Below, piece after piece: positions 1 to 5,517 of a stretch of DNA of 5,779 nucleotides. The position numbers and the translations under genes were made by a program. The number at the start of each line of letters is the position of its first letter. Positions within the stretch are counted from its first letter, which is position 1. This stretch comes from Candidatus Iainarchaeum sp. (GTDB taxonomy: Archaea > Iainarchaeota > Iainarchaeia > Iainarchaeales > GW2011-AR10): positions 1-5,779 of the forward strand of contig JACPKT010000014.1 in the NCBI GenBank assembly GCA_016186855.1, given 5' to 3'. The notes under the pieces were generated by a model. That model was not told the origin of the DNA. It saw nothing but the letters and a program-made list of their open reading frames with translations, and did not search any database.

Positions 1-565
1 AGCTTTGGAATTACTGTAACGCTTTTTGTCCGAATCTGGCTACCCAATGCAAAGCCGATGAAAAGGATTACCCCAACTATCAGTGTTGCGGCATAAATTA
101 CATCTGACACCCATCCAAGTCTCCAGACAACAAACCCGAGCAAGAGCCATGCAAGCGGAAAAATCAGGCTGATTAGCCTCAAATTGTCTTCTTGGGCTGC
201 GGCCTCAAGCCTTGCTTTTTCAACAATTTTTTGCCTTCTCCTGCATTCACAATCCTTACTTTTGGATTGTTTGGGTCGGCATCGTTTGGGTAAATCAGCA
301 CATCTTTTAGGGAACTCAATGGAAGGATTTCTGCCATTGCTTGTGCAATCATTGATTTCCCTGTTCCGGGCTGGCCTACAAGCAAAACGTTTCTTTTCTG
401 CGCAGCAGCCTTCCTGATGATTTCAACCGCCTTTTCTTGGCCGACAACCTGGTCAATCAGCTTTTTTGGAACAACCGCATCTGAAGTGCCGTTAATGTTC
501 GATAATTCAGGCTCTTGAAGCTCCAGAGAATTTTTTGAAGAAACAGTTTCAATATTTTCACTCAT
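1..565 (-). CDS. lonB: Archaeal LonB membrane-anchored ATP-dependent protease, N-terminal part, frameshifted and cut by the window edge
   Basis: LonB is the membrane-bound ATP-dependent AAA+ serine protease of archaea, which degrades damaged and regulatory proteins at the inner face of the membrane. Seen: the first reading frame (179-565) begins with an acidic, Ser/Asn-rich tail (about residues 1-33), then the DQVVGQEKAVEIIRKAA element and Walker A GQPGTGKS (residues 64-71), then the family's YPNDADPNNPKVRIVNAGEGK segment. This frame ends at 179. The family sequence continues one frame away (about 228 down to 1) as KIVEKARLEAAAQEDNLRL, followed by two hydrophobic helices (about ISLIFPLAWLLLGFVVW and VIYAATLIVGVILFIGFAL). 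Helices inserted between Walker A and Walker B are the known LonB arrangement. Walker B, the sensors and the Ser-Lys protease domain lie outside the window. The ATG at 565-563 is the natural start; there is no Shine-Dalgarno sequence and a TATA-like run lies about 30 bases upstream, so the transcript may be leaderless. Family call is firm; whether the frameshift is real is open. Confidence 0.9.
227..232 (-). other. Frameshift site in lonB (six-base A run on the coding strand)
   Basis: On the coding strand the sequence reads GGC AAA AAA TTG. In the upstream frame this leads to a stop at 179-181. One extra A would give GGC AAA AAA ATT GTT GAA, which encodes the conserved GKKIVEKA continuation and the two membrane helices. 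A one-base loss in the homopolymer is therefore directly supported by the similarity of both frames to LonB. A sequencing or assembly error, a real mutation, or a -1 slip of polymerase or ribosome on the A run would all fit. Confidence 0.85.
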
Positions 566-661
566 ATATTTAATTTCTTTATTAATTAATTATTAAAAAC
601 TGTTTGCTTTGGACAGGTAAGAAAATAATAATTTTGTTCAAACAATTAGGTTAGTGATTTT
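566..661. promoter_or_regulatory. Divergent promoter region between lonB and the RNase Z gene
   Basis: This 96-base AT-rich spacer must hold promoters for both genes. For lonB (minus strand), a TTTTTAATAAT-like run at about 590-600 lies 25-35 bases before the ATG, with no Shine-Dalgarno sequence, which suggests a leaderless transcript. For the plus-strand gene, AAAATAATAATTTT at about 622-635 is a TATA-like box centred about 33 bases before the ATG at 662. AGTGAT (652-657) is a one-mismatch match to the archaeal GGTGAT Shine-Dalgarno sequence. Assignments are by position and composition only. Confidence 0.5.
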
Positions 662-1573
662 ATGGAAGAATTAAAGCTTGTTTTTTTGGGCACTGCCGCA
701 TCTGTTCCCACAAAAGAGCGCAACCTTTCAGCTGTAGCATTAAAACATTTGGGCGAATGGCTTTTGTTTGACTGCCCTGAAGGAACACAGCGCCAAATGA
801 TGACTGCCGGGGTTTCCTACCTCAAAATTCGTTACATTTTCATTTCGCATTTTCACGCCGACCATTTTCTGGGCTTGCCTGGAATGCTTGCAACAATGAG
901 CATCCACCAGCGCGATTACCCGATAACAATTTTTGGGCCAAAAGGCATTCGGCAACGCGTAGGACAAGCAATTGACCTTTCAATGCTGAAAATAAATTTT
1001 GAAGTGCGCTGCAAAGAAGTCAAAAAAGGAACCATTGTGGACGAGGAAAAGTTTTTGGTGCGCGCTTTCCCCTTAAAACACGAAGTCCCATGCTATGGTT
1101 ACTCTTTTCGGGAAGCCGACAAGCTAGGGGAATTTTCACGGGAAAAAGCGCTGACACTGCAGATTCCTGAAGGACCATTGTGGGGAAAATTACAGAAAGG
1201 CGAGGCCGTAAAAATCGGACTAAAAACCTTTAAGCCAGAGCAGGTCATGGACTTGTCAAAAGGAAGGCGTGGAAGAAAGGTTTCAGTAATTTTTGACACG
1301 CGGCCAGACAAAGAATACTTTAATGAAATAAAAGAATCTGACGTTTTGGTCCACGAAGCTACTTTTTTGCAGGAGCTTGCAAGCAGGGCAATTCAAACAA
1401 AACATTCAACCGCAAAAGAGGCTGGAGCGGTTGCGGCACAGACTCGGTGCAAAAAACTGGTGCTCACGCACATCAGCGCGCGCAACAAGGAAGAACAAAA
1501 ACTCGAAAACGAAGCGCGCCAAGAGTTCGCTGACGTCACCGTGGCAAAGGATTTGATGGAAATTAAACTGTAA
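662..1573 (+). CDS. rnz: Ribonuclease Z (tRNA 3'-end processing endonuclease, short form)
   Basis: RNase Z cuts tRNA precursors just after the discriminator base, producing the 3' end to which CCA is added. The 303-residue length is normal for the short (RNase Z-S) form. Seen, in order: N-terminal LVFLGTAASVPTKERNLSA, typical of the family; the metallo-beta-lactamase motif SHFHADH (H63, H65, D67, H68), which holds the two zinc ions and the general base; H140 in LKHEVPCYGY; the exosite-type GPLWGKL (171-177), used to grip the tRNA elbow; D212 in FDTRP (usually GDTRP); HEATF (H231); H248 in TKHST; and H270 in LTHIS. All metal ligands and catalytic residues are present, so the enzyme should be active. 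It is divergently transcribed from lonB and convergent with the methyltransferase gene, 6 bases away. The ATG start is supported by the family N-terminus beginning within a few residues. Confidence 0.96.
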   Translation: MEELKLVFLGTAASVPTKERNLSAVALKHLGEWLLFDCPEGTQRQMMTAGVSYLKIRYIFISHFHADHFLGLPGMLATMSIHQRDYPITIFGPKGIRQRVGQAIDLSMLKINFEVRCKEVKKGTIVDEEKFLVRAFPLKHEVPCYGYSFREADKLGEFSREKALTLQIPEGPLWGKLQKGEAVKIGLKTFKPEQVMDLSKGRRGRKVSVIFDTRPDKEYFNEIKESDVLVHEATFLQELASRAIQTKHSTAKEAGAVAAQTRCKKLVLTHISARNKEEQKLENEARQEFADVTVAKDLMEIKL

Positions 1574-1579
1574 ACCAGA

Positions 1580-2305
1580 TTACTTCTTTCTTAAAACAAT
1601 TAAAGCGTTTTTTCTGTCAAACATTAAAAGCTCAAAGCCAATTTTGGCAATTGCTTGAAAAAATTCTTTCGGCAGGCTTTTTGAAATGCCCCCGTAAAAT
1701 TTTCCTGAAAAATGAAAAATCTTAGGGTTCTTTTCAGTGTTAAATTTTATTACACCTATGCCGCGAGATTTAAGCAGACTGTGAAGCCGTTCCAAAATTT
1801 CTGTGTCAGTCGGACTGTGAGGACTTAAAATCTTGTTTACGCGGACATAGCCAGACAATATGAAATTATCACTTACAAAAAAATCAAAAGAGTTTTCTTT
1901 AAATGGAATAGCTTCTGCACTTGCCCTTACAAACCTCTTGTTTCCAATTTCCTTGGCAACTTTTGCAGCAATTGCATTAAAGTCAAGTGGCACGGCAACA
2001 GCTCCCTTCTCCTGCAAAAATTTTGCAAATATCGAAAAAGAAGATGCAATGTGCAGAATTCTTTTTCCTTTAAGGTTTCCGCCGAATTTTTTCAAAGCGG
2101 CAAGAATTGGAGTATAATAAGGCAGTGTCCTGCCAAAATTGTCTTGAATGCCTCTGCTGAATTCCCCGTAAATTTCTGCACGGGTTTTAGCTTCAACTGA
2201 CAGCCCAGTGCGCCGGTCATAATTGCCAATGCTTTTACTACTTCTTTTCAAGCGCTTTGAACTCAGCGCGTAATTAATTCTTCTGGCTCTTTTTTCTGGT
2301 TTCAC
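1580..2305 (-). CDS. Class I SAM-dependent methyltransferase-like protein with degenerate motif I
   Basis: This 241-residue protein has the layout of a Rossmann-fold methyltransferase. A very basic N-terminal tail (12 Lys/Arg in the first 32 residues) and a helical segment (about 39-75) precede KRILHIASSFSIFAKFL (81-97) at the motif I position. D108 in VPLDFN sits where the ribose-binding acid is expected. ASAEAIPFKENSFDFFVSD (128-146) closely matches the adenine-contacting and post-motif region of Methyltransf_11-type enzymes. A C-terminal strand region follows (IGVIKFNTE and FELLMFDRKNALIVLRK). Motif I lacks the usual glycines (LHIASSFS instead of an LDxGxGxG pattern), so SAM binding is uncertain. 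The substrate is unknown; the basic tail could contact nucleic acid, which is inference only. The start is GTG (2305-2303), because no ATG occurs in frame until near the C-terminus. Confidence 0.7.
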   Translation of the reverse strand: MKPEKRARRINYALSSKRLKRSSKSIGNYDRRTGLSVEAKTRAEIYGEFSRGIQDNFGRTLPYYTPILAALKKFGGNLKGKRILHIASSFSIFAKFLQEKGAVAVPLDFNAIAAKVAKEIGNKRFVRASAEAIPFKENSFDFFVSDNFILSGYVRVNKILSPHSPTDTEILERLHSLLKSRGIGVIKFNTEKNPKIFHFSGKFYGGISKSLPKEFFQAIAKIGFELLMFDRKNALIVLRKK

Positions 2306-2392
2306 AAAAGTATTAATTCACTGGGCAATAAAAGCTTTGCTTAATATTTTCAGCAAACTTTTAAATAAAACAATTAACTATTATGGTGCGGT
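2306..2392. promoter_or_regulatory. Divergent promoter region between methyltransferase and nucleotidyltransferase genes
   Basis: The clearest element is TTTTAAATAAA at about 2359-2369, a good archaeal TATA-like box centred about 29 bases before the plus-strand ATG at 2393, so that transcript would have little or no leader. GGTG at 2385-2388 is a possible Shine-Dalgarno sequence 4 bases before the ATG. For the minus-strand gene, GCTTTTATTG (about 2325-2334, read on the minus strand) lies 20-29 bases before the GTG and is a weaker TATA candidate. Confidence 0.5.
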
Positions 2393-3103
2393 ATGAAGGC
2401 AGTTGTTCTTGCAGGCGGAAAGGGAGTTAGGCTTCGGCCATACACTGAAACTCTTCCAAAGGCAATGATTAAACTCGGCTCAAAGCCTCTATTGCAACGG
2501 ATTTTGGAAAACACAAAACAGGCAGGGATCAAGGAAGCCATGCTAATTGTCGGATACAAAAAAGAATCAATAGAAGATTTTTTCAGGGAAGAATTCAAGG
2601 GAATAAAGCTTTCATATTTTGTGCAGCGCCAACAGCTTGGAACCGCGCACGCACTCAGCCTCGTGGAAGAATTTGTTGACGGAAATTTTTTGGCAATAAA
2701 CGGGGATGTTTTGGTTGAAAGCACTGTCTTGGAAGAACTGGCAAAAGAGGATGAATTTGACTTGTTTGACACGCTTATTGCCGCAAGGGAAGTGAGTGAC
2801 CCGTGGAGATATGGGTGTCTTCTCACGAGCGGAAACAAGGTGAAGGACATCATTGAAAAACCTTCGCCTGGCCAAGAGCCAAGCAACCTAGTGAATGCAG
2901 GCGTGTACCGTTTCAGTCAAAACATTTTTGGCGCAATAAAAAAAACCGATTTGAGCAAAAGAGGAGAATTTGAACTTGTTGACTCGATAAAAATCCTAAT
3001 CAAAAGCGGGGTTCTTGTCGGGTACAGAAACTATACCGGCCGATGCAGCGAGCTTGGAGACCAATCTGACTTGGAAAAGCTGCAAAAAATAATAAAAGAC
3101 TAG
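2393..3103 (+). CDS. Sugar-1-phosphate nucleotidyltransferase, single-domain (GlmU-N/RfbA-like)
   Basis: This family transfers a nucleoside monophosphate from NTP to a sugar 1-phosphate, giving NDP-sugar and pyrophosphate for glycan or cell-surface synthesis. Seen: the N-terminal nucleotide-binding signature AGGKGVRLRPYTETLPKAM (residues 7-25) with its Gly-rich loop, R13 and K23; QQLGTAHAL (80-88), the base-recognition segment most like GlmU-type uridylyltransferases; NGD (103-105) with the Mg-binding Asp; EKP (155-157); NAGVYRF (168-174); and ELGDQSDL (220-227), where the second metal-binding region (commonly DIGTPEDL) falls. At 236 residues it has only the catalytic domain, with no left-handed beta-helix acetyltransferase domain as in bifunctional GlmU. 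Whether it uses UTP, dTTP or GTP, and which sugar, cannot be read from the motifs. The start codon coincides with the conserved N-terminus (MKAVVLAGG). No partner sugar gene adjoins it. Confidence 0.9.
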   Translation: MKAVVLAGGKGVRLRPYTETLPKAMIKLGSKPLLQRILENTKQAGIKEAMLIVGYKKESIEDFFREEFKGIKLSYFVQRQQLGTAHALSLVEEFVDGNFLAINGDVLVESTVLEELAKEDEFDLFDTLIAAREVSDPWRYGCLLTSGNKVKDIIEKPSPGQEPSNLVNAGVYRFSQNIFGAIKKTDLSKRGEFELVDSIKILIKSGVLVGYRNYTGRCSELGDQSDLEKLQKIIKD

Positions 3104-3129
3104 TTCGTCAAAAAATCTGGCATAAACTA

Positions 3130-3168
3130 TTTTAATAACTATAGGGCTATAGTATTTGGGGTGGTTTA
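3130..3168 (+). promoter_or_regulatory. vapBC promoter with palindromic operator and strong Shine-Dalgarno sequence
   Basis: A TATA-like TTTTAATAAC begins at 3130. It overlaps a palindrome at 3138-3153, ACTATAG-GG-CTATAGT, with perfect 7-base arms around a 2-base centre. GGGGTGG (3158-3164) follows as a Shine-Dalgarno sequence close to the ATG at 3169. A symmetrical site just after the TATA box is where a ribbon-helix-helix antitoxin would block transcription, as is known for VapB and related families. The operator role is inferred from position and symmetry. Confidence 0.6.
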
Positions 3169-3375
3169 ATGAGCACTACTATTCAAGTTGAAAAACCAAC
3201 AAAAGAATTGTTAAACAATCTGAAAACAAATTACAATTCAAAAACATATGACGCGGTAATTATAACGCTTGTAAGAAAGAAAGAGCCTTCAATGTACGCA
3301 AAACTATCTAAAGGCAAAAAAGTATCAGTGAAAGAAATGGTGAATAGCCTGCGTGACAAAAGTGACAGATTATAA
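3169..3375 (+). CDS. vapB: VapB-like antitoxin (ribbon-helix-helix type)
   Basis: This 68-residue protein sits directly before a PIN-domain toxin and overlaps it, the standard antitoxin position. The N-terminus (TTIQVEKPTKELLNNLK, then SKTYDAVIITLVRK) has the strand-helix-helix pattern of ribbon-helix-helix DNA-binding antitoxins. Residues 1-37 would dimerise and bind DNA. The basic and polar C-terminal part (KLSKGKKVSVKEMVNSLRDKSDRL) would fold onto the toxin and block its active site. It probably represses its own promoter through the palindrome at 3138-3153. The ATG is preceded by a strong GGGGTGG Shine-Dalgarno sequence at short spacing. The specific antitoxin subfamily is not certain; assignment rests on the fold pattern and on the neighbour. 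Confidence 0.8.
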   Translation: MSTTIQVEKPTKELLNNLKTNYNSKTYDAVIITLVRKKEPSMYAKLSKGKKVSVKEMVNSLRDKSDRL

Positions 3376-3751
3376 AGTATTCTTGGATTCAAGTGCGTGG
3401 CTTGGTTACTTCATTGGAAACATTCCGGAAACAAAAACATTCATTGACAGCAAAGAAACCATTCTATTTACTTCAATAATTTCAATTCATGAAATTTATA
3501 AACGACTTAAAAAACTCGGAAAATCAGAAAAGGAAATTGTAAACTCCCTCTCATTCATTGAAAACAACAGCATTATTGTGAATCTAAACAAAAGAATAGC
3601 AATTGACGCAGTACACAACTGTGAAAAACACAAATTGCATACAATTGACAGCCTGATTTACTCAAGCGCAATGCACATACAGACAGAATTTGTGACCGCA
3701 GACACTGACTTCAAAAACCTGCCAAAGGCAATTATTTTAACTTCAAAGTAG
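3353..3751 (+). CDS. vapC: VapC-like toxin, PIN-domain ribonuclease
   Basis: VapC toxins are Mg-dependent endoribonucleases, usually cutting tRNA or rRNA, held inactive by VapB. The 132-residue protein has the whole PIN fold and all four acidic positions: D12 in VFLDSSAW, E47 in SIHEIYKRL, D99 in LHTIDSLIYSSA, and D117 in TADTDFKNL. It should therefore be catalytically competent. It starts inside the antitoxin gene: GTG at 3353 gives a 23-base overlap, and a second in-frame GTG at 3362 gives 14 bases and places the conserved first strand almost at the N-terminus. The choice between the two cannot be settled here. Overlap implies translational coupling with vapB and co-repression. The RNA target is unknown. 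Confidence 0.92.
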   Translation: MTKVTDYKVFLDSSAWLGYFIGNIPETKTFIDSKETILFTSIISIHEIYKRLKKLGKSEKEIVNSLSFIENNSIIVNLNKRIAIDAVHNCEKHKLHTIDSLIYSSAMHIQTEFVTADTDFKNLPKAIILTSK

Positions 3752-3800
3752 GGATTGCACTTTCTCTCCACTATTGGGAGGCGGGATTACTACATAACAA

Positions 3801-3845
3801 AAAGTATTTAAAAAACCAATAAGTAATATTATTTTGGTGAAAGAA
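3801..3845 (+). promoter_or_regulatory. Promoter and Shine-Dalgarno sequence of the winged-helix/CxC gene pair
   Basis: TATTTAAAAA at about 3804-3813 is a TATA-like box. The perfect Shine-Dalgarno sequence GGTGA (3836-3840) lies 5 bases before the ATG at 3846. The same GTG and an upstream TTG could be read as in-frame starts, but the GGTGA position decides for the ATG. The transcript leader would be only a few bases long. The stretch from 3752 to 3800 shows no gene. Confidence 0.55.
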
Positions 3846-4190
3846 ATGCAGCAGATTAGGAGAATGCAATATACAAGAAGTGGTGAGCAAACAATGCAAT
3901 TGCTGCTTTCTGAAAACAAAGAATTGAGAAGAGAAATTACTTTTCTTAAATCAAGACAAGACTTATTAGAAAATGAATTAACTAAAATAAAAAACACTGA
4001 AGCCCAAGTAATTGTCGTTAAGCAAATTTCTGACGCACAAGCACGAAAACTGATTTTAGATTATTTCAAAAAGAACAAAACAGCCAGAATCAGCGAAGTT
4101 CAAGAAAAATTAGGCATTGATTATTTACAGATTCTTAAAATAACTGATAAACTAAAGAAAAAAAAGCTTCTGGCTGACATGGATGAATGA
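3846..4190 (+). CDS. Coiled-coil plus winged-helix protein, putative DNA-binding regulator
   Basis: This is not a named family that I recognise. From the ATG chosen by its GGTGA Shine-Dalgarno sequence it is 114 residues. Residues 17-50 (MQLLLSENKELRREITFLK and onward) are charged and heptad-like, so a dimerising coiled coil is likely. A short hydrophobic strand follows (AQVIVVKQIS). Residues about 64-110 (ARKLILDYFKKNKTARISEVQ through LKKKKLLADM) have the pattern of a winged helix: helix, turn, recognition helix (GIDYLQILKITDKLKKKKLL), as in archaeal TrmB/MarR-like regulators. No ligand domain is present. Its stop overlaps the start of the next gene by 8 bases (ATGAATGA), so the two are translationally coupled and probably act together. 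It could be a transcription factor or the DNA-contacting partner of the CxC protein; both are inference. Confidence 0.75.
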   Translation: MQQIRRMQYTRSGEQTMQLLLSENKELRREITFLKSRQDLLENELTKIKNTEAQVIVVKQISDAQARKLILDYFKKNKTARISEVQEKLGIDYLQILKITDKLKKKKLLADMDE

Positions 4191-4551
4191 ACTGGAAGAG
4201 ATTCAAGGCAAAAAAATTATTTGTGTATGTGACGAATTCGGAATAAAAAAGAAGTCCACAAAAGGAAGGCACAGCGCACAAATAGTAATTGCAGAAGGAA
4301 AAAAACTTCCAGCGTATGCATTCATTGACAAAGCTTTGGCATTTGTAACCAAGCAAACAAAAAGCGGTTTCCAGCCAAACGAAAGAATTGAAGGAAAAAG
4401 GCTTTATTGCGAATGCGAAAAACACCCTTTTCCAAAAGACTATTTACAGATAGACCAGATTCTTGGAAAAATAATGAGAAAACAGCTCAACTTGGTCGGA
4501 AACCCAGCACTTGCAAGAGTGGACAGAGAGCTAAAATATACAGGAACTTGA
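4183..4551 (+). CDS. Unknown protein with duplicated CxC element (possible metal binder)
   Basis: I do not recognise the family. The protein is 122 residues with no membrane segment or signal peptide. Two segments resemble each other: IQGKKIICVCDE (residues 7-18) and IEGKRLYCECEK (69-80), both fitting I-x-G-K-[KR]-x-x-C-x-C-[DE], 62 residues apart. The four cysteines (C14, C16, C76, C78) are the only ones in the protein, so a single tetrahedral zinc site or two half-sites is plausible. Between them lies KGRHSAQIVIAEGKKLPAYAFIDKALAF, a strand-rich stretch ending in a helix. The C-terminus (ILGKIMRKQLNLVGNPALARVDREL) looks helical and basic. The gene overlaps the winged-helix gene by 8 bases and has no clear Shine-Dalgarno sequence of its own, so it probably depends on coupled translation. 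Coding status is well supported by the overlap and by the internal similarity; function is unknown. Confidence 0.75.
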   Translation: MNELEEIQGKKIICVCDEFGIKKKSTKGRHSAQIVIAEGKKLPAYAFIDKALAFVTKQTKSGFQPNERIEGKRLYCECEKHPFPKDYLQIDQILGKIMRKQLNLVGNPALARVDRELKYTGT

Positions 4552-4572
4552 ATATTCAAAAAGGGATGCATT

Positions 4573-4740
4573 ATGAAAACAATTGTATTCAAAGTGTCGT
4601 ATTCTGGCGGCAAAAAGTTTGAGCGAACATTTGAGTTCAATGAAACGCAAACTCTTGTAGATTTGCATGATACAATAATGAAAGAGCATTGGCAACAAGG
4701 CTTGTTAGAAGATTCAAAAAGCAATACCAGAATGCATTAA
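4573..4740 (+). CDS. Short protein resembling the N-terminus of pRiA4b ORF-3-like proteins
   Basis: This 55-residue frame starts with ATG 21 bases after the CxC gene, with AGGGATG (4562-4568) as a possible weak ribosome binding site. The sequence MKTIVFKVSYSGGKKFERTF, then EFNETQTLVDLHDTIMKEHW, follows the pattern of the plasmid pRiA4b ORF-3-like (IS1096 TnpR passenger) domain: a strand ending in basic and aromatic residues, then an xTLxDLHxxI helix. Full domains continue with a His-Leu-Tyr-Phe segment and are much longer; here the frame ends after a short polar tail (LLEDSKSNTRMH), and neither other plus-strand frame continues the domain. It is thus either a remnant or a free-standing mini-protein. 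Family assignment rests on a short pattern and is tentative. Confidence 0.5.
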   Translation: MKTIVFKVSYSGGKKFERTFEFNETQTLVDLHDTIMKEHWQQGLLEDSKSNTRMH

Positions 4741-4773
4741 AGGAATGATGAAATTATTAGGCGTGGATTAAAG

Positions 4774-5517
4774 ATGAATGAAAGTAAAGACAAATTATTT
4801 GTGATTGAAGAACCAAGCAAAAACTCAGTTATAGTAAAATATCTTATATCTACTTCACTTAATCCAGAATGCGCTTGCATAAAACTTTGCAAAGAACAAA
4901 GCTTGTCAAATGCATTGGGGAATGATTTAAAAGTAATAAAGAAATTTGCGGCCAAATATGTTCCAAAATCCATTAGAGTTATTAACAAAAGGCAATTTGA
5001 AGCGGGCATAGTTTTTCCTTTGGAAAACTGCGAAAATTCTTTAAGCATGTTATTGAGTGCTATGGGCGGAGATACATTTAATATCAAAAACTTGTATCCA
5101 ATAAAAATCAAATCAGTTGAATTACCCGCGTCATTCGTCAAAAACTATGGCGGCCCAAATTTTGGAGTTGACGGAATTAGGAAAAAACTTAATTGCTATA
5201 ATAGACCATTATTGTGTGGCCCTGTAAAGCCTTGTGTCGGGCTAAAACCTGATGAGTTCGCAAAAAGAGCAAAGGAGGCTTTACTTGGGGGAACAGACGT
5301 TGTCAAAGACGATGAACTTATTTCCAATCCCTCATATAACAAACTTGCAGTAAGAGCCGAAAAAGTAGCAAAAGCAGTCGAATATGCAGAAAAAATAACT
5401 GGTGAAAAGAAGATGTACTTTGCTTTTATTGGTTCTGGAAGTCCTGCACAGATAATGAAAAAAGCAGAAATAGCAAAAGAAAATTGCACTATTTCAAAGA
5501 TTATGTGGGGCGGATAG
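4774..5517 (+). pseudogene. RuBisCO-like protein (form IV-like), N-terminal domain and first half of barrel; truncated and frameshifted
   Basis: The fold is that of the RuBisCO large chain. Residues about 18-145 are the N-terminal domain (VIVKYLISTSLNPECACIKL; then FVKNYGGPNFGVDGIRKKL, where RuBisCO has FVKAYKGPRFGIEGVRE). The barrel begins with PLLCGPVKPCVGLKPDEFAK. LGGTDVVKDDELISNPSYNK keeps the metal-binding motif: K178, D180 and E181 correspond to the classic K201, D203 and E204. K152 matches K175, but the K177 position is Cys and the N123 region (GNxFG) is lost, so carboxylase activity is unlikely. This resembles RuBisCO-like enolases or isomerases. After KKAEIAKEN the sequence jumps to a segment (CTISKIMW) that would align after the fifth and sixth barrel strands, implying loss of about 55-60 residues including the H294 region. 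The frame then stops at 5517 while the homology continues one base over. ATG at 4774 has only a weak GTGGAT ribosome site. Confidence 0.75.

Noticed and set aside
2374..2886. Long minus-strand open frame opposite the nucleotidyltransferase gene
   Set aside because: It is an antisense shadow of a clearly recognised enzyme gene; its Ser/Pro-rich translation shows no domain.
3752..3800. Possible hairpin (CTCC-loop-GGAG) as terminator after vapC
   Set aside because: The stem is only about 4-5 bases and no T-run follows, so neither a hairpin terminator nor an archaeal poly-T terminator is supported.
4407..4622. Separate plus-strand reading frame overlapping the CxC gene
   Set aside because: It overlaps a better supported frame with internal similarity and coupled start, has no ribosome binding site, and its sequence is low-complexity Lys/Asn with no family pattern.
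4440..5141. Minus-strand open frames opposite the 4.5-5.1 kb genes
   Set aside because: They are antisense to the 55-residue frame and the RuBisCO-like gene, show no motifs or promoter, and reflect AT-rich codon use on the other strand.
4774..5517. Active carboxylating RuBisCO (form III)
   Set aside because: Several active-site positions are changed or missing and the barrel centre and frame are disrupted, so carboxylation is not supported.
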